DNA of 64,000 nucleotides from an uncultured Campylobacter sp. (GTDB lineage Bacteria > Campylobacterota > Campylobacteria > Campylobacterales > Campylobacteraceae), in the NCBI RefSeq assembly GCF_963518785.1, contig NZ_CAUQKJ010000005.1, positions 62,001 to 126,000 on the forward strand, written 5' to 3'. Positions 48,695 through 56,431 of the stretch are shown piece after piece. Numbering within the stretch: position 1 is the first letter of the stretch; each line of letters opens with the position of its first letter. Both the position numbers and the translations under genes were made by a program. The notes beneath the pieces were generated by a model. It was not told where the DNA came from. It did no database searches and saw only the letters and a program-made list of their open reading frames with translations.

Positions 48695-49603
48695 TCATTT
48701 CATTGATTCGACGCCGCTTATGATCTCGATAAGCTCAGTCGTGATAGAGCCTTGTCTGGCTTTGTTGTATGCTAAATTTAACTGCGATACACGTTCTTTG
48801 GCGTTATTTGTCGCATTCTCCATAGCGTTCATTCTCGAGCAGTGCTCCGCGGCCAAAGAGTCGATCAGCGCGTAATACATGCTGTAGCTAAGATAGCTCT
48901 GGATTAAATTTAACATCAATGTTTCTTCATCCTCAGGACTTTCAACCTCTACTTCCAATGTAGATGTTTTTAAAGCGTCCTCGTTAATCGCAGGCTCGCC
49001 GATCGGCACCAATGTATTTACCCGCATCTCTTGGGTAATCATATTCAAATAGCCGTTATGGATAAGGATGACTTCGTCAGTTTTGCCTTCGTTAAAATCC
49101 TTAACCGCGGCTTGGACGATCTCGTTAGCTTTCTCGGACGATGGAGATGAGCTCACGCCGATATATCGCTCCAAAAGCTCAATGCCTTGAAAATCAAAAT
49201 ATTCTATCCCCTTTTTGCCGACGGCGCGAAGGCGAACCTTGATCTTTTTAGCCTTAAGCTCCTCGATCAAAGCTTTGATCTTTTTGATGGTGTTGATATT
49301 AAAACCGCCGCAAAGCCCTTTATCTGCGGTGATAAACAGCAGATCAACCACCTTTACCTCCCGAGTGGTATCAAAAATTCTAAGTTTTTCGTCGTTGCCC
49401 GAATTATTGCCTACGTAATTTTTAACGCGCGCAGAAATTTCACCCAAGACCTCGTTAATCTTCACCGCATAAGCTCGCGAGCGCATCGCCGCCTCTTTGG
49501 TGTTTTTGAGCTTGACGTTGGAGACCAGCTTCATAGCTTTGGTGGTCTTCTCCGTATTTTTAACGCTCTTGATCTGTAGCTTTATATCTTTTAAATTTGC
49601 CAT
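48695..49603 (-). CDS. atpG: ATP synthase gamma subunit
   Basis: Rotor shaft of F1. 302 residues with the N-terminal helix MANLKDIKLQIKSVKNTEKTTKAMKLVSNVKL and a C-terminal helix with SAEHCSRMNAMENATNNAKERVSQLNLAYNKARQGSITTELIEI; the centre is the Rossmann-like fold (LFITADKGLCGGFN). There is a small acidic insert before SPEDEETLMLNLIQSYL. It lies 12 bp after atpA. Confidence 0.96.
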   Translation of the reverse strand: MANLKDIKLQIKSVKNTEKTTKAMKLVSNVKLKNTKEAAMRSRAYAVKINEVLGEISARVKNYVGNNSGNDEKLRIFDTTREVKVVDLLFITADKGLCGGFNINTIKKIKALIEELKAKKIKVRLRAVGKKGIEYFDFQGIELLERYIGVSSSPSSEKANEIVQAAVKDFNEGKTDEVILIHNGYLNMITQEMRVNTLVPIGEPAINEDALKTSTLEVEVESPEDEETLMLNLIQSYLSYSMYYALIDSLAAEHCSRMNAMENATNNAKERVSQLNLAYNKARQGSITTELIEIISGVESMK

Positions 49604-49615
49604 AATTTAGCCTTT

Positions 49616-51130
49616 TTAAGCGGCAAAGGTCGCTTTAAAGTCATTTAGAGCCTTGATTAAATTTTCTTCCAAATCCTTCTCGATGGTCTTTTTGCTTCTG
49701 ATCTCTTCAAAAATTTCAGGATATTTCGCCTCGATATATGGATATAGCTCAGCTTCAAATTTGCCAATTGAGCTCGTAGGTACGTCGTCTAAAAATCCGC
49801 GGCTTCCTGCAAAGATGATCACTACTTGATTTTCGACCGGAAGCGGCGAATAAGGAGGTTGCTTTAAAATTTCGACCATTCTTTGTCCGCGATCTAGCTG
49901 CTTACGGCTACTCTCGTCCAAATCACTCGCAAACTGCGCAAACGCCTGAAGTTCGCGGTATTGAGCGAGATCTAGACGCAAGGTTCCCGAGACCTTTTTG
50001 ATCGCTTTAATCTGCGCAGAACCCCCGACGCGGCTAACCGAAAGACCTACGTTGATCGCAGGGCGAATTCCAGAGTTAAATAGACCAGATTCTAGGAAAA
50101 TTTGACCGTCAGTGATAGAGATAACGTTTGTAGGGATATACGCCGAAACGTCGCCTGCCTGCGTCTCGATAATAGGAAGCGCCGTTAAGCTGCCTGCACC
50201 GAGTGCATCGCTTAGTTTGCTAGCGCGCTCAAGCAGGCGGGAGTGCAGGTAAAATACATCGCCAGGATACGCCTCACGTCCTGGCGGACGGCGCAAAATA
50301 AGCGACATCTCGCGATATGCGACCGCATGCTTGCTAAGATCATCGTAGATGATAAGCGCGTGGCGGGAGTTGTCTCTGAAATACTCGCCCATGGTGCAGC
50401 CCGAATATGGCGCCAAATACTGAAGCGCAGCCGCCTCGCTAGCACCCGCCGCAACTACGATCGTATAATCCATCGCGCCGTATTCTTCAAGCTTTTTAAC
50501 GACTTGCGCGACGGTAGATTGTTTCTGTCCGATCGCTACATAGATGCAAACGACGTCTTGACCCTTTTGATTGATGATGGTATCAACAGCAACAGTGGTT
50601 TTTCCTGTTTGGCGGTCGCCGATGATGAGCTCGCGCTGTCCGCGACCGATCGGCACTAGCGCGTCTATCGCTTTAAGACCGGTTTGAAGCGGTTCGTGGA
50701 CGGACTTACGAGCCATGATGCCTTTAGCCTTTTCTTCGACAAATCTAGTATCGCTAGTCTCTATCGCGCCTTTGCCGTCGATCGGCTCGCCTAGAGCGTT
50801 TACCACGCGACCGATTAATGCATCACCTACCGGAACGCGCAAAAGCTTACCCAGTCTTTTAACGCTACTACCTTCGTTAATACCGCTAGTATCGCCTAAA
50901 ATAACGATGCCAACACTGCTCTCCTCTAAATTTAACGCGATACCACGAGCTCCGTTTTCGAATTCGACCATCTCGTTAGCCATTACGTTTTTTAAGCCGT
51001 AAACATTAGCAACGCCGTCTGCAACCGAAACGACCTTACCGGTTTCTTCGATATCAACGCTAAGATCGAAATTTTCGATTCGCTCTTTGATTATGCTGCT
51101 GATTTCGTCTGCCTTAATTTTCGCACCCAC
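49616..51130 (-). CDS. atpA: ATP synthase alpha subunit
   Basis: Non-catalytic nucleotide-binding F1 subunit, 504 residues, normal length. The P-loop GDRQTGKT is at 171-178, preceded by GLKAIDALVPIGRGQRELI, and the signature PAINVGLSVSRVGGSAQ lies near 362-378. AAAGGAGTAAAGC precedes the ATG at 51130. Eleven bp after the atpH stop. Confidence 0.97.
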   Translation of the reverse strand: MGAKIKADEISSIIKERIENFDLSVDIEETGKVVSVADGVANVYGLKNVMANEMVEFENGARGIALNLEESSVGIVILGDTSGINEGSSVKRLGKLLRVPVGDALIGRVVNALGEPIDGKGAIETSDTRFVEEKAKGIMARKSVHEPLQTGLKAIDALVPIGRGQRELIIGDRQTGKTTVAVDTIINQKGQDVVCIYVAIGQKQSTVAQVVKKLEEYGAMDYTIVVAAGASEAAALQYLAPYSGCTMGEYFRDNSRHALIIYDDLSKHAVAYREMSLILRRPPGREAYPGDVFYLHSRLLERASKLSDALGAGSLTALPIIETQAGDVSAYIPTNVISITDGQIFLESGLFNSGIRPAINVGLSVSRVGGSAQIKAIKKVSGTLRLDLAQYRELQAFAQFASDLDESSRKQLDRGQRMVEILKQPPYSPLPVENQVVIIFAGSRGFLDDVPTSSIGKFEAELYPYIEAKYPEIFEEIRSKKTIEKDLEENLIKALNDFKATFAA

Positions 51131-51141
51131 GCTTTACTCCT

Positions 51142-51675
51142 TTAAATTGCTTTTAAAATATATTCGCTCATTTTTTGTTTCAATCTATCAACTGAAAAAC
51201 TAATCTCAAATCCAAGATCCTCGACTTCGATCTTAATGCCTTCAAGCTCGCTTTTAACGGGTTGCAGAGTAATATCTGCATTAAATTTCTTTGAAATTTT
51301 AGTCTCTAGCTCTTTTATTTTCGCGGCGTCTATTTCGGTAGCGGAATAAATTTTACCTAAGTATTTATTATCCAGCGCCGCAATATTCTTGCGCAGTTCC
51401 TCAACTATCTGCGGGATTAGCGCAATACGCCCATTCTTAGCTAAAAGTTTAATAAAATTTACGATTTTTTCGCTTGGATTTTTTATAAACGACGCAATAA
51501 GTTCCACTTTGGATTCCTCTTTTAGCGTCGGAGATTTCACAATATCTTGGAATTTTGGAATTCTAAATGCGCTCGCGACGCTCTCGAGCGTCTGCAAAAC
51601 AGAGCCTAGTTCATCTTTTTTATAGCTCAGCATCAGGGCGTTTACATATCTTTTTGAGGTGTTATTTATCATCAT
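51142..51675 (-). CDS. atpH: ATP synthase delta subunit
   Basis: Peripheral-stalk subunit linking b subunits to the top of F1. 177 residues: N-terminal six-helix domain (MMINNTSKRYVNALML...) and C-terminal KIYSATEIDAAKIKELETKISKKF...DLGFEISFSVDRLKQKM. The start codons ATG 51675 and ATG 51672 overlap the atpF stop, so translation is coupled and either may be used. Confidence 0.93.
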   Translation of the reverse strand: MMINNTSKRYVNALMLSYKKDELGSVLQTLESVASAFRIPKFQDIVKSPTLKEESKVELIASFIKNPSEKIVNFIKLLAKNGRIALIPQIVEELRKNIAALDNKYLGKIYSATEIDAAKIKELETKISKKFNADITLQPVKSELEGIKIEVEDLGFEISFSVDRLKQKMSEYILKAI

Positions 51676-52187
51676 CCGACCTTTTTCTCTACGATTTTAA
51701 CCAGTTTGTCTTGACCGAATTTAATGTCATCCGATGCAAAAACGTCATCCAGTATCTCGCTTACGACCTCTTTTTTGATCTTGCGCGCCTCAAAGCTCTT
51801 CTGCTCGTCGAAAGATTTTTGCAAATTCGCAATCTCTTGCTCGGTCGCATTTTTTATCTTTTCGGCGGCGAACACGATCTCTTTTTTAGCAGTTTCAATT
51901 AAAGCTGCGCCTTGAACCTTAGCATCTTGCAAATCTTTTTTAGCTTGTTCCTTGCGAGCTGCAGACTCTTTTAAAATTTTTTGATTAGCCTCAAGTCTAG
52001 ATGCGATGCCGTTGATTCTACCTTGATATGCTGCTTTTGCGGGACCTTTTAGAAGATAAAACAAAATTCCGAAAAACAAAATGAAATTTATGCTTCGCCA
52101 CAGCACGTCGTAGTCTTTGACTCCATCGTGCCCACCGTTTGCTAAAACAAACGCCGGAATTATAAATAAAAATAGATATTTTTTCAT
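51672..52187 (-). CDS. atpF: ATP synthase b subunit
   Basis: 171 residues. One membrane segment (about 27-46, SINFILFFGILFYLL) after a cleavable-looking N-terminal segment (MKKYLFLFIIPAFVLANGGHDG), then the long amphipathic helix of the peripheral stalk (about 50-140, KAAYQGRINGIASRLEANQKILKESAARKEQAKKDLQ). It lies 10 bp after b'. Two different b-type subunits in one operon is normal for Campylobacterota. Confidence 0.92.
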   Translation of the reverse strand: MKKYLFLFIIPAFVLANGGHDGVKDYDVLWRSINFILFFGILFYLLKGPAKAAYQGRINGIASRLEANQKILKESAARKEQAKKDLQDAKVQGAALIETAKKEIVFAAEKIKNATEQEIANLQKSFDEQKSFEARKIKKEVVSEILDDVFASDDIKFGQDKLVKIVEKKVG

Positions 52188-52197
52188 ACTGAAATCC

Positions 52198-52620
52198 TCA
52201 TACTTTAGCCACAGCGCTGCTTAGAGCATTTTTAAATTCCGGAATTTTGGCTTGCAAATCATTTTTTAGGTTGCGCTTTTGCTCATCCAAACCGCCTAAG
52301 AATTGATCAAAATCCTCCTCCATCGCGGCTTTTTTCTCGGCTATTTCTCTAGCGGCAGCCTGCTTCGCACTATCCATCGCCTCTTGCTTTATTTTAACAG
52401 CTTGCAACTTCGCAGCATCCATGATCCTTACGATCTCTGCTTTATCGGCATCTGCATCCTGTGCGTTTTTCATCGCATTTGCCTCATCTTCTTTAATAAT
52501 AGCTTCTCGCTTTTCCATATGCAAAAGTAGCGGTCTATAAAGCTTGATATTTAAGAAGTAAATCAAAGCTAAAAATACGACGATGGTCGTTATCATGGCG
52601 GTCAAACTTACGTCTAGCAT
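52198..52620 (-). CDS. atpF': ATP synthase b' subunit
   Basis: 140 residues: N-terminal helix (MLDVSLTAMITTIVVFLALIYFLNIKLYRPL) and a charged coiled coil (MEKREAIIKEDEANAMKNAQDADADKAEIVRIMDAA). Pairs with b as the peripheral stator. It has an exceptionally complete ribosome site (AGAGGAGGTGCG) and heads the atp-tol run after a 74 bp AT-rich gap that holds a promoter candidate. Confidence 0.92.
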   Translation of the reverse strand: MLDVSLTAMITTIVVFLALIYFLNIKLYRPLLLHMEKREAIIKEDEANAMKNAQDADADKAEIVRIMDAAKLQAVKIKQEAMDSAKQAAAREIAEKKAAMEEDFDQFLGGLDEQKRNLKNDLQAKIPEFKNALSSAVAKV

Positions 52621-52622
52621 CG

Positions 52623-52662
52623 CACCTCCTCTAGGTTAGTTTTAAACAAAATGCGTATTTTA
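52623..52662 (-). promoter_or_regulatory. Promoter and strong ribosome site of the atp operon
   Basis: On the minus strand a TAAAAT -10 candidate (52657-52662; ATATTGTAAAATACGC) lies 37 bp before the atpF' ATG, preceded by T-rich text typical of Campylobacter, and AGGAGGTG at 52623-52630 is a near-perfect anti-Shine-Dalgarno match. Confidence 0.55.
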
Positions 52663-52694
52663 CAATATGAAAAATTAAAATACACTATAAAAAA

Positions 52695-53558
52695 TCATCC
52701 GATTTTCTTTAAAAACTCGGAAATTTGTAAAATTTCGCTAAATTCGATCGAAATTTTACGCTCTTTGATACTTATTTTACCAAATTGATCAAGCTTGGCC
52801 TTTAGCTTTAAAAGCTCGGGCTTGAAGCTTTGAAATTCCACACCAGGTTTTTTCTCTTTTGGAACGGTTTTATCTTTGAGCTTTTTTACTAAATTTTCGG
52901 TATCTCTTACGCTTAGACGCTGTCCTAAAATGGTATTTAGAGCTAAAATTTGATCCTCTTTTTCAAGTCCAACCATTATCTTGGCGTGCCCTTGCGAAAT
53001 TTTATCTGCGCTTATGGCGTCTTGCACCTCGGAGCATAAATTTAAAAGTCTTAGCGTGTTAGTAATCTGCGTGCGGGACTTTTTGATGATGTCGGCTAAC
53101 TCCTCTTGCGTGATCCTGTATTCGCCGATGAGCTCCTTATAGGACTTAGCAAGCTCGATAGGATTTAGATCCTCGCGCTGGATATTTTCGATGAGGGCGA
53201 GCTCTCTTAAATTTTGAGATTTTATGTCCGCGACTACGGCTTTGATTTTACTCTCGCCCAAAAGCTTCGTCGCTCTTAGGCGTCGTTCGCCGGCGATAAG
53301 GACGTAAGAATCATCTTTTTGAATAACAATGATAGGCTGGATAAGCCCGTGGCGGGCGATGCTTTCGCTCAGCTGCCTAAGTGCCTCCTCATCGAAGCTC
53401 TGCCGCGGTTGATATGGATTTGGCTCGATTTTATCGACATCGATTTCGATAACTAAACTATCTGCATTTCCACTTTCTAGCTCCCTGTTATAGGAGCTTT
53501 CTACGTCGTCTAAAATCGCACCGAGCCCGCGCCCGAGCGCTCTTTTTACCTTGCCCAT
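52695..53558 (-). CDS. parB: Chromosome-partitioning protein ParB
   Basis: 287-residue CTP-dependent DNA clamp that loads at parS sites near the origin. The arginine-rich CTP motif is IAGERRLRATKLLGE near 107-122 and the ENIQREDLNPIELAKSYKEL box follows; the HTH is ITQEELADIIKKSRTQITNTLRLL near 152-175. The C-terminal dimer domain ends SEILQISEFLKKIG. It overlaps parA by 13 bp. I found no parS-like palindrome nearby. The pair being next to atp genes is the Campylobacter order. Confidence 0.95.
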   Translation of the reverse strand: MGKVKRALGRGLGAILDDVESSYNRELESGNADSLVIEIDVDKIEPNPYQPRQSFDEEALRQLSESIARHGLIQPIIVIQKDDSYVLIAGERRLRATKLLGESKIKAVVADIKSQNLRELALIENIQREDLNPIELAKSYKELIGEYRITQEELADIIKKSRTQITNTLRLLNLCSEVQDAISADKISQGHAKIMVGLEKEDQILALNTILGQRLSVRDTENLVKKLKDKTVPKEKKPGVEFQSFKPELLKLKAKLDQFGKISIKERKISIEFSEILQISEFLKKIG

Positions 53559-54337
53559 TTTTGCTCCATTATGGATTTAGCGAGGTCTTGATAAGCGATG
53601 GAACCGGCGGATTTTATATCGTATAAAACCACCGGCTTGCCAAAGCTTGGGCTTTCGGCCAGCTTAATATTGCGCGGGATGATGACTAGATCATCACTCT
53701 TGCCGATACGAAAGAGCTTATCATCAAAATACTCGCGTAAATTCGCGACCGTTTCTTTGGCTAGATTGTTTTGCAAACTATACATCGTAGGCAAAAATCC
53801 GCGAATTTTTAAATTTTTATTGAGCGTTTGCTTGACAACTTTTACAGTATTTAGGATCAGCGCGACGCCTTCAAGTGCATAGAATTCGCACTGAATCGGG
53901 ATGATGACGCTATCGCTTGCGACCAAGGCATTTACCGTAATGCTACCGAGCGTCGGCGGCGAATCGATGATTATGAAATCGTATCTGTCCTTAACCTCGG
54001 AAATTTTATTTTTTAGCATTAGTTTGAAGTCTTTCTCTTCACTTACTTCGCGCTCGATGCCTACAAGTCCGATATTTGACGGCACTAAATCCATAAACTC
54101 AAGTTCGGTCTTTTGGATCACTTCGGACATGCTCTTACGCCCCGTTAGGACGTGATAAATGTTAAATTCAAAGTCACTGCGGTTAAAGCCAAGCCCGGTC
54201 GTAGCGTTCGCCTGAGGATCTACGTCAATCAGTAGAACCCGCTTTTTCTTTATCGCTAGCGACGCAGCGAGATTAACCGCCGTGGTCGTCTTTCCGACGC
54301 CGCCTTTTTGATTGGCAATCGTAATTACTTCACTCAT
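53546..54337 (-). CDS. parA: Chromosome-partitioning ATPase ParA (Soj)
   Basis: 263 residues from ATG 54337 (MSEVITIANQKGGVGKTTTAVNLAASLA); the frame extends upstream into birA but without the conserved start. Deviant Walker A KGGVGKTT with signature lysine K11 and K16, Walker A' VDPQANATTGLG, Walker B IIIDSPPTLG. It binds DNA non-specifically in the ATP state and is released by ParB. The short spacing to birA (overlap 4 bp) indicates one operon. Confidence 0.95.
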   Translation of the reverse strand: MSEVITIANQKGGVGKTTTAVNLAASLAIKKKRVLLIDVDPQANATTGLGFNRSDFEFNIYHVLTGRKSMSEVIQKTELEFMDLVPSNIGLVGIEREVSEEKDFKLMLKNKISEVKDRYDFIIIDSPPTLGSITVNALVASDSVIIPIQCEFYALEGVALILNTVKVVKQTLNKNLKIRGFLPTMYSLQNNLAKETVANLREYFDDKLFRIGKSDDLVIIPRNIKLAESPSFGKPVVLYDIKSAGSIAYQDLAKSIMEQKWAR

Positions 54338-54969
54338 CTTAAAGCATAAACCCTTTCTTCGTTTATTATGATCGATCCGTCTTCGCAAAGTTTAGCCTGC
54401 GCGAGCGAAATTTTTTCACCGCCTAGATGAACGCTAAATTTTTGCGATTTTTGGAATTGTAACGAAAAATTTCTAAAAATTTGCTTCCACGGAATTTTAT
54501 TTTCATATAGCGCAAAAAAGCCCTCTATAGCGTCTTTTGCACTGATTTTTATATCTAAAATTCCCGCATATTCGGGCGCACCGAGTAGGTTCATGCCGAT
54601 GCCGCAGACGAGGGTATTTTTGATCTTATTCGTCATCGTCCCGCCGATTTTGCGCTCATCTACATAAAAATCGTTGGGCCATTTTAGCCAAAGCTGAGAG
54701 CCGAGCGATGCTAGAAGCTCCTGCATAATCATCGCAAAATATATGCTTGCCGACTGCGGAGGCACGTCTGCAGGCAGATCGCTCTGCGTGACACAGAACG
54801 AAAATGCGAGATTGCCGCTCGCGCCCTCCCAATCATTGCCGCGCGAGCCGATACCGGCGCTTTGGCGATTTGCGGCTATCGCAAAAGGCGGCGTTATCCT
54901 GCCTTCGCGCACGGCGCCCACCAAAAACTCCTGCGTGGAAGGCATTTGCTCTACAAATTCTACTTGCAA
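54334..54969 (-). CDS. birA: Biotin-protein ligase
   Basis: 211-residue ligase that attaches biotin to the acetyl-CoA carboxylase carrier protein. There is no N-terminal DNA-binding domain, so it is not the repressor form. AdoBio-binding AGIGSRGNDWEG (GRGRxxW-type motif, here with IGSRGND), LKWPNDFYVDERKIGGTM with the catalytic lysine, and a C-terminal SH3-like domain (VHLGGEKISLAQAKLCEDGSIIINEE). It is followed closely by parA; upstream is the repeat-derived ORF. Confidence 0.92.
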   Translation of the reverse strand: MQVEFVEQMPSTQEFLVGAVREGRITPPFAIAANRQSAGIGSRGNDWEGASGNLAFSFCVTQSDLPADVPPQSASIYFAMIMQELLASLGSQLWLKWPNDFYVDERKIGGTMTNKIKNTLVCGIGMNLLGAPEYAGILDIKISAKDAIEGFFALYENKIPWKQIFRNFSLQFQKSQKFSVHLGGEKISLAQAKLCEDGSIIINEERVYALR

Positions 54970-55502
54970 AACCCTCTCCTTGCGTAAGACGAAGGGCTCG
55001 CCTTACGATATTGCAAGCATTTAAATTCTGCACTGCGATAAAATTTTGCAATAAGATGAAATTTAACACGATTAAATTTTACGAAGTAGCAAAACTTTAT
55101 GCAATGAAATTTTACGATCTTGCTAAATTTTTCGGCAACGCGGATTTTCCTAGCGACACCGCGATAGAATTTTAAAGCTCCGTCTCGCAAAAATTCTGCG
55201 GCACGATCATAGAATTTTAAATGGTGAGTGTTCGGTATAGCGCTGTAAAGTCCACAACTGCGGCAGAGAAATTTAAAGCTCCTGCGAGCGTAAAATTTTA
55301 AAGTATAGAAGCGAGGTTTTAAAATTTTATAAAGCCTTGGTTTTGGAGCTTCGCTTCGAAATTCCGCGCGGCAAAATTTTACTTTACAACTGTACCTGGA
55401 GCAGAATTTCGCCGCGATCCCAAAAGCGCGGCGCAAATAAAATCCCAGCATAGCATCAAAAGCGTGGCACAAAACGCGATAATTTAAAATCCCGCCTAGC
55501 AT
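54960..55502 (-). CDS. Repeat-derived ORF between fmt and birA
   Basis: 180 codons open from 7 bp inside fmt to 10 bp inside birA, of no known family. Most of it is a string of KF-centred words (LKFY, FKFL, VKFH, VKFN, IAKFY, AEFK) that arise because AAATTT or AAATTTTA words are read in one phase on the minus strand. Composition is Lys/Phe/Arg/Tyr/Cys-rich, unlike the window's soluble proteins. With the similar ORF at 6302-6742 it is the second case of an operon spacer filled by repeats and free of stops. Translation is unproven. Confidence 0.3.
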   Translation of the reverse strand: MLGGILNYRVLCHAFDAMLGFYLRRAFGIAAKFCSRYSCKVKFCRAEFRSEAPKPRLYKILKPRFYTLKFYARRSFKFLCRSCGLYSAIPNTHHLKFYDRAAEFLRDGALKFYRGVARKIRVAEKFSKIVKFHCIKFCYFVKFNRVKFHLIAKFYRSAEFKCLQYRKASPSSYARRGFCK

Positions 55503-56416
55503 AGCAGATCACCGATCTTTAGCCGCTTGCCGTTTAGATACGCGCTAGCATCCACGGGCTTTTTGCCGGGTTCTTGCACCTTTATGATCTTAACCGCGCC
55601 ATCATTGCAAGAAACGCAAAAGCCGAGCTTATCAATGTGCAAAATTTCGCCAGCGCGTTCAAATTTACGCCCGCAAGATTCGCGCAAAAGCTCTAGTTCT
55701 AAAATTTTTAACCCGCTAGCTAGATAGATCCCGGGCCAGGGCGTTAACGCGCGAAATTTATTATAAATCTGCTCCGCGCTCTGCTCAAAGCTAAAAAGCC
55801 CGTCTGATTTGCTTATTTTTTTGCAGTGCGTAGCCTGCGCGCCCTCTTGCTTAAGCGGCGTTAAATTTACAAAATTTCGCAGCACTCGCACTATCAGCTC
55901 GCCCGCTAGATCGCCCAGTTCGTCAAACAGCTGCGCCGCCGTTTTATCCTCGCAAGGCGTGTAGGCAAAATCAAGCATATCGCCCGTGTCAAGCCCCGCA
56001 TCCATAAGCATCGCCGTCACGCCCGTCTGCTTTTCGCCCGCCAAGATCGCGCTTTGGATCGGACTTGCGCCGCGGTATTTAGGCAGGATCGAAGCGTGCA
56101 GATTTATGCAAGGCGCGATATCAAGCACGCTTTGCGGCAAAATTTTACCGTATGCGGCGACCACGATAAAATCAGGCTTTAGCTCCTTTATCTGTGCCGC
56201 GACCGCTTCGTCTTTTAAGCTCGCAGGCTGAAAGATCGGCACAGTGGGAAGGTGCTGCTGCGCGTAAACTTTAACCTCGCTCGGAGTTAAAATTTGCTTT
56301 CTACCGACGGGTTTATCGGGCTGTGTAAAGACGGCCGCGATCTGAAATTTCGCCTCCGTAAGCGCGCGTAAAATTTTAGCCGCATACTCGGGCGTACCCA
56401 TAAAAACTATATTCAT
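55496..56416 (-). CDS. fmt: Methionyl-tRNA formyltransferase
   Basis: Formylates initiator Met-tRNA using 10-formyl-tetrahydrofolate. 306 residues. N-terminal domain: GTPEYAAKIL near 7-16 and the catalytic signature NLHASILPKYRGASPI at 105-120 with N105 and H107, then D143 in GLDTGDM. The C-terminal OB-like domain begins near 205 (FRALTPWPGIYL). It lies 15 bp after the PHP-ATPase gene. Confidence 0.96.
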   Translation of the reverse strand: MNIVFMGTPEYAAKILRALTEAKFQIAAVFTQPDKPVGRKQILTPSEVKVYAQQHLPTVPIFQPASLKDEAVAAQIKELKPDFIVVAAYGKILPQSVLDIAPCINLHASILPKYRGASPIQSAILAGEKQTGVTAMLMDAGLDTGDMLDFAYTPCEDKTAAQLFDELGDLAGELIVRVLRNFVNLTPLKQEGAQATHCKKISKSDGLFSFEQSAEQIYNKFRALTPWPGIYLASGLKILELELLRESCGRKFERAGEILHIDKLGFCVSCNDGAVKIIKVQEPGKKPVDASAYLNGKRLKIGDLLC

Positions 56417-56431
56417 TGCCTTCCTCTCAAG

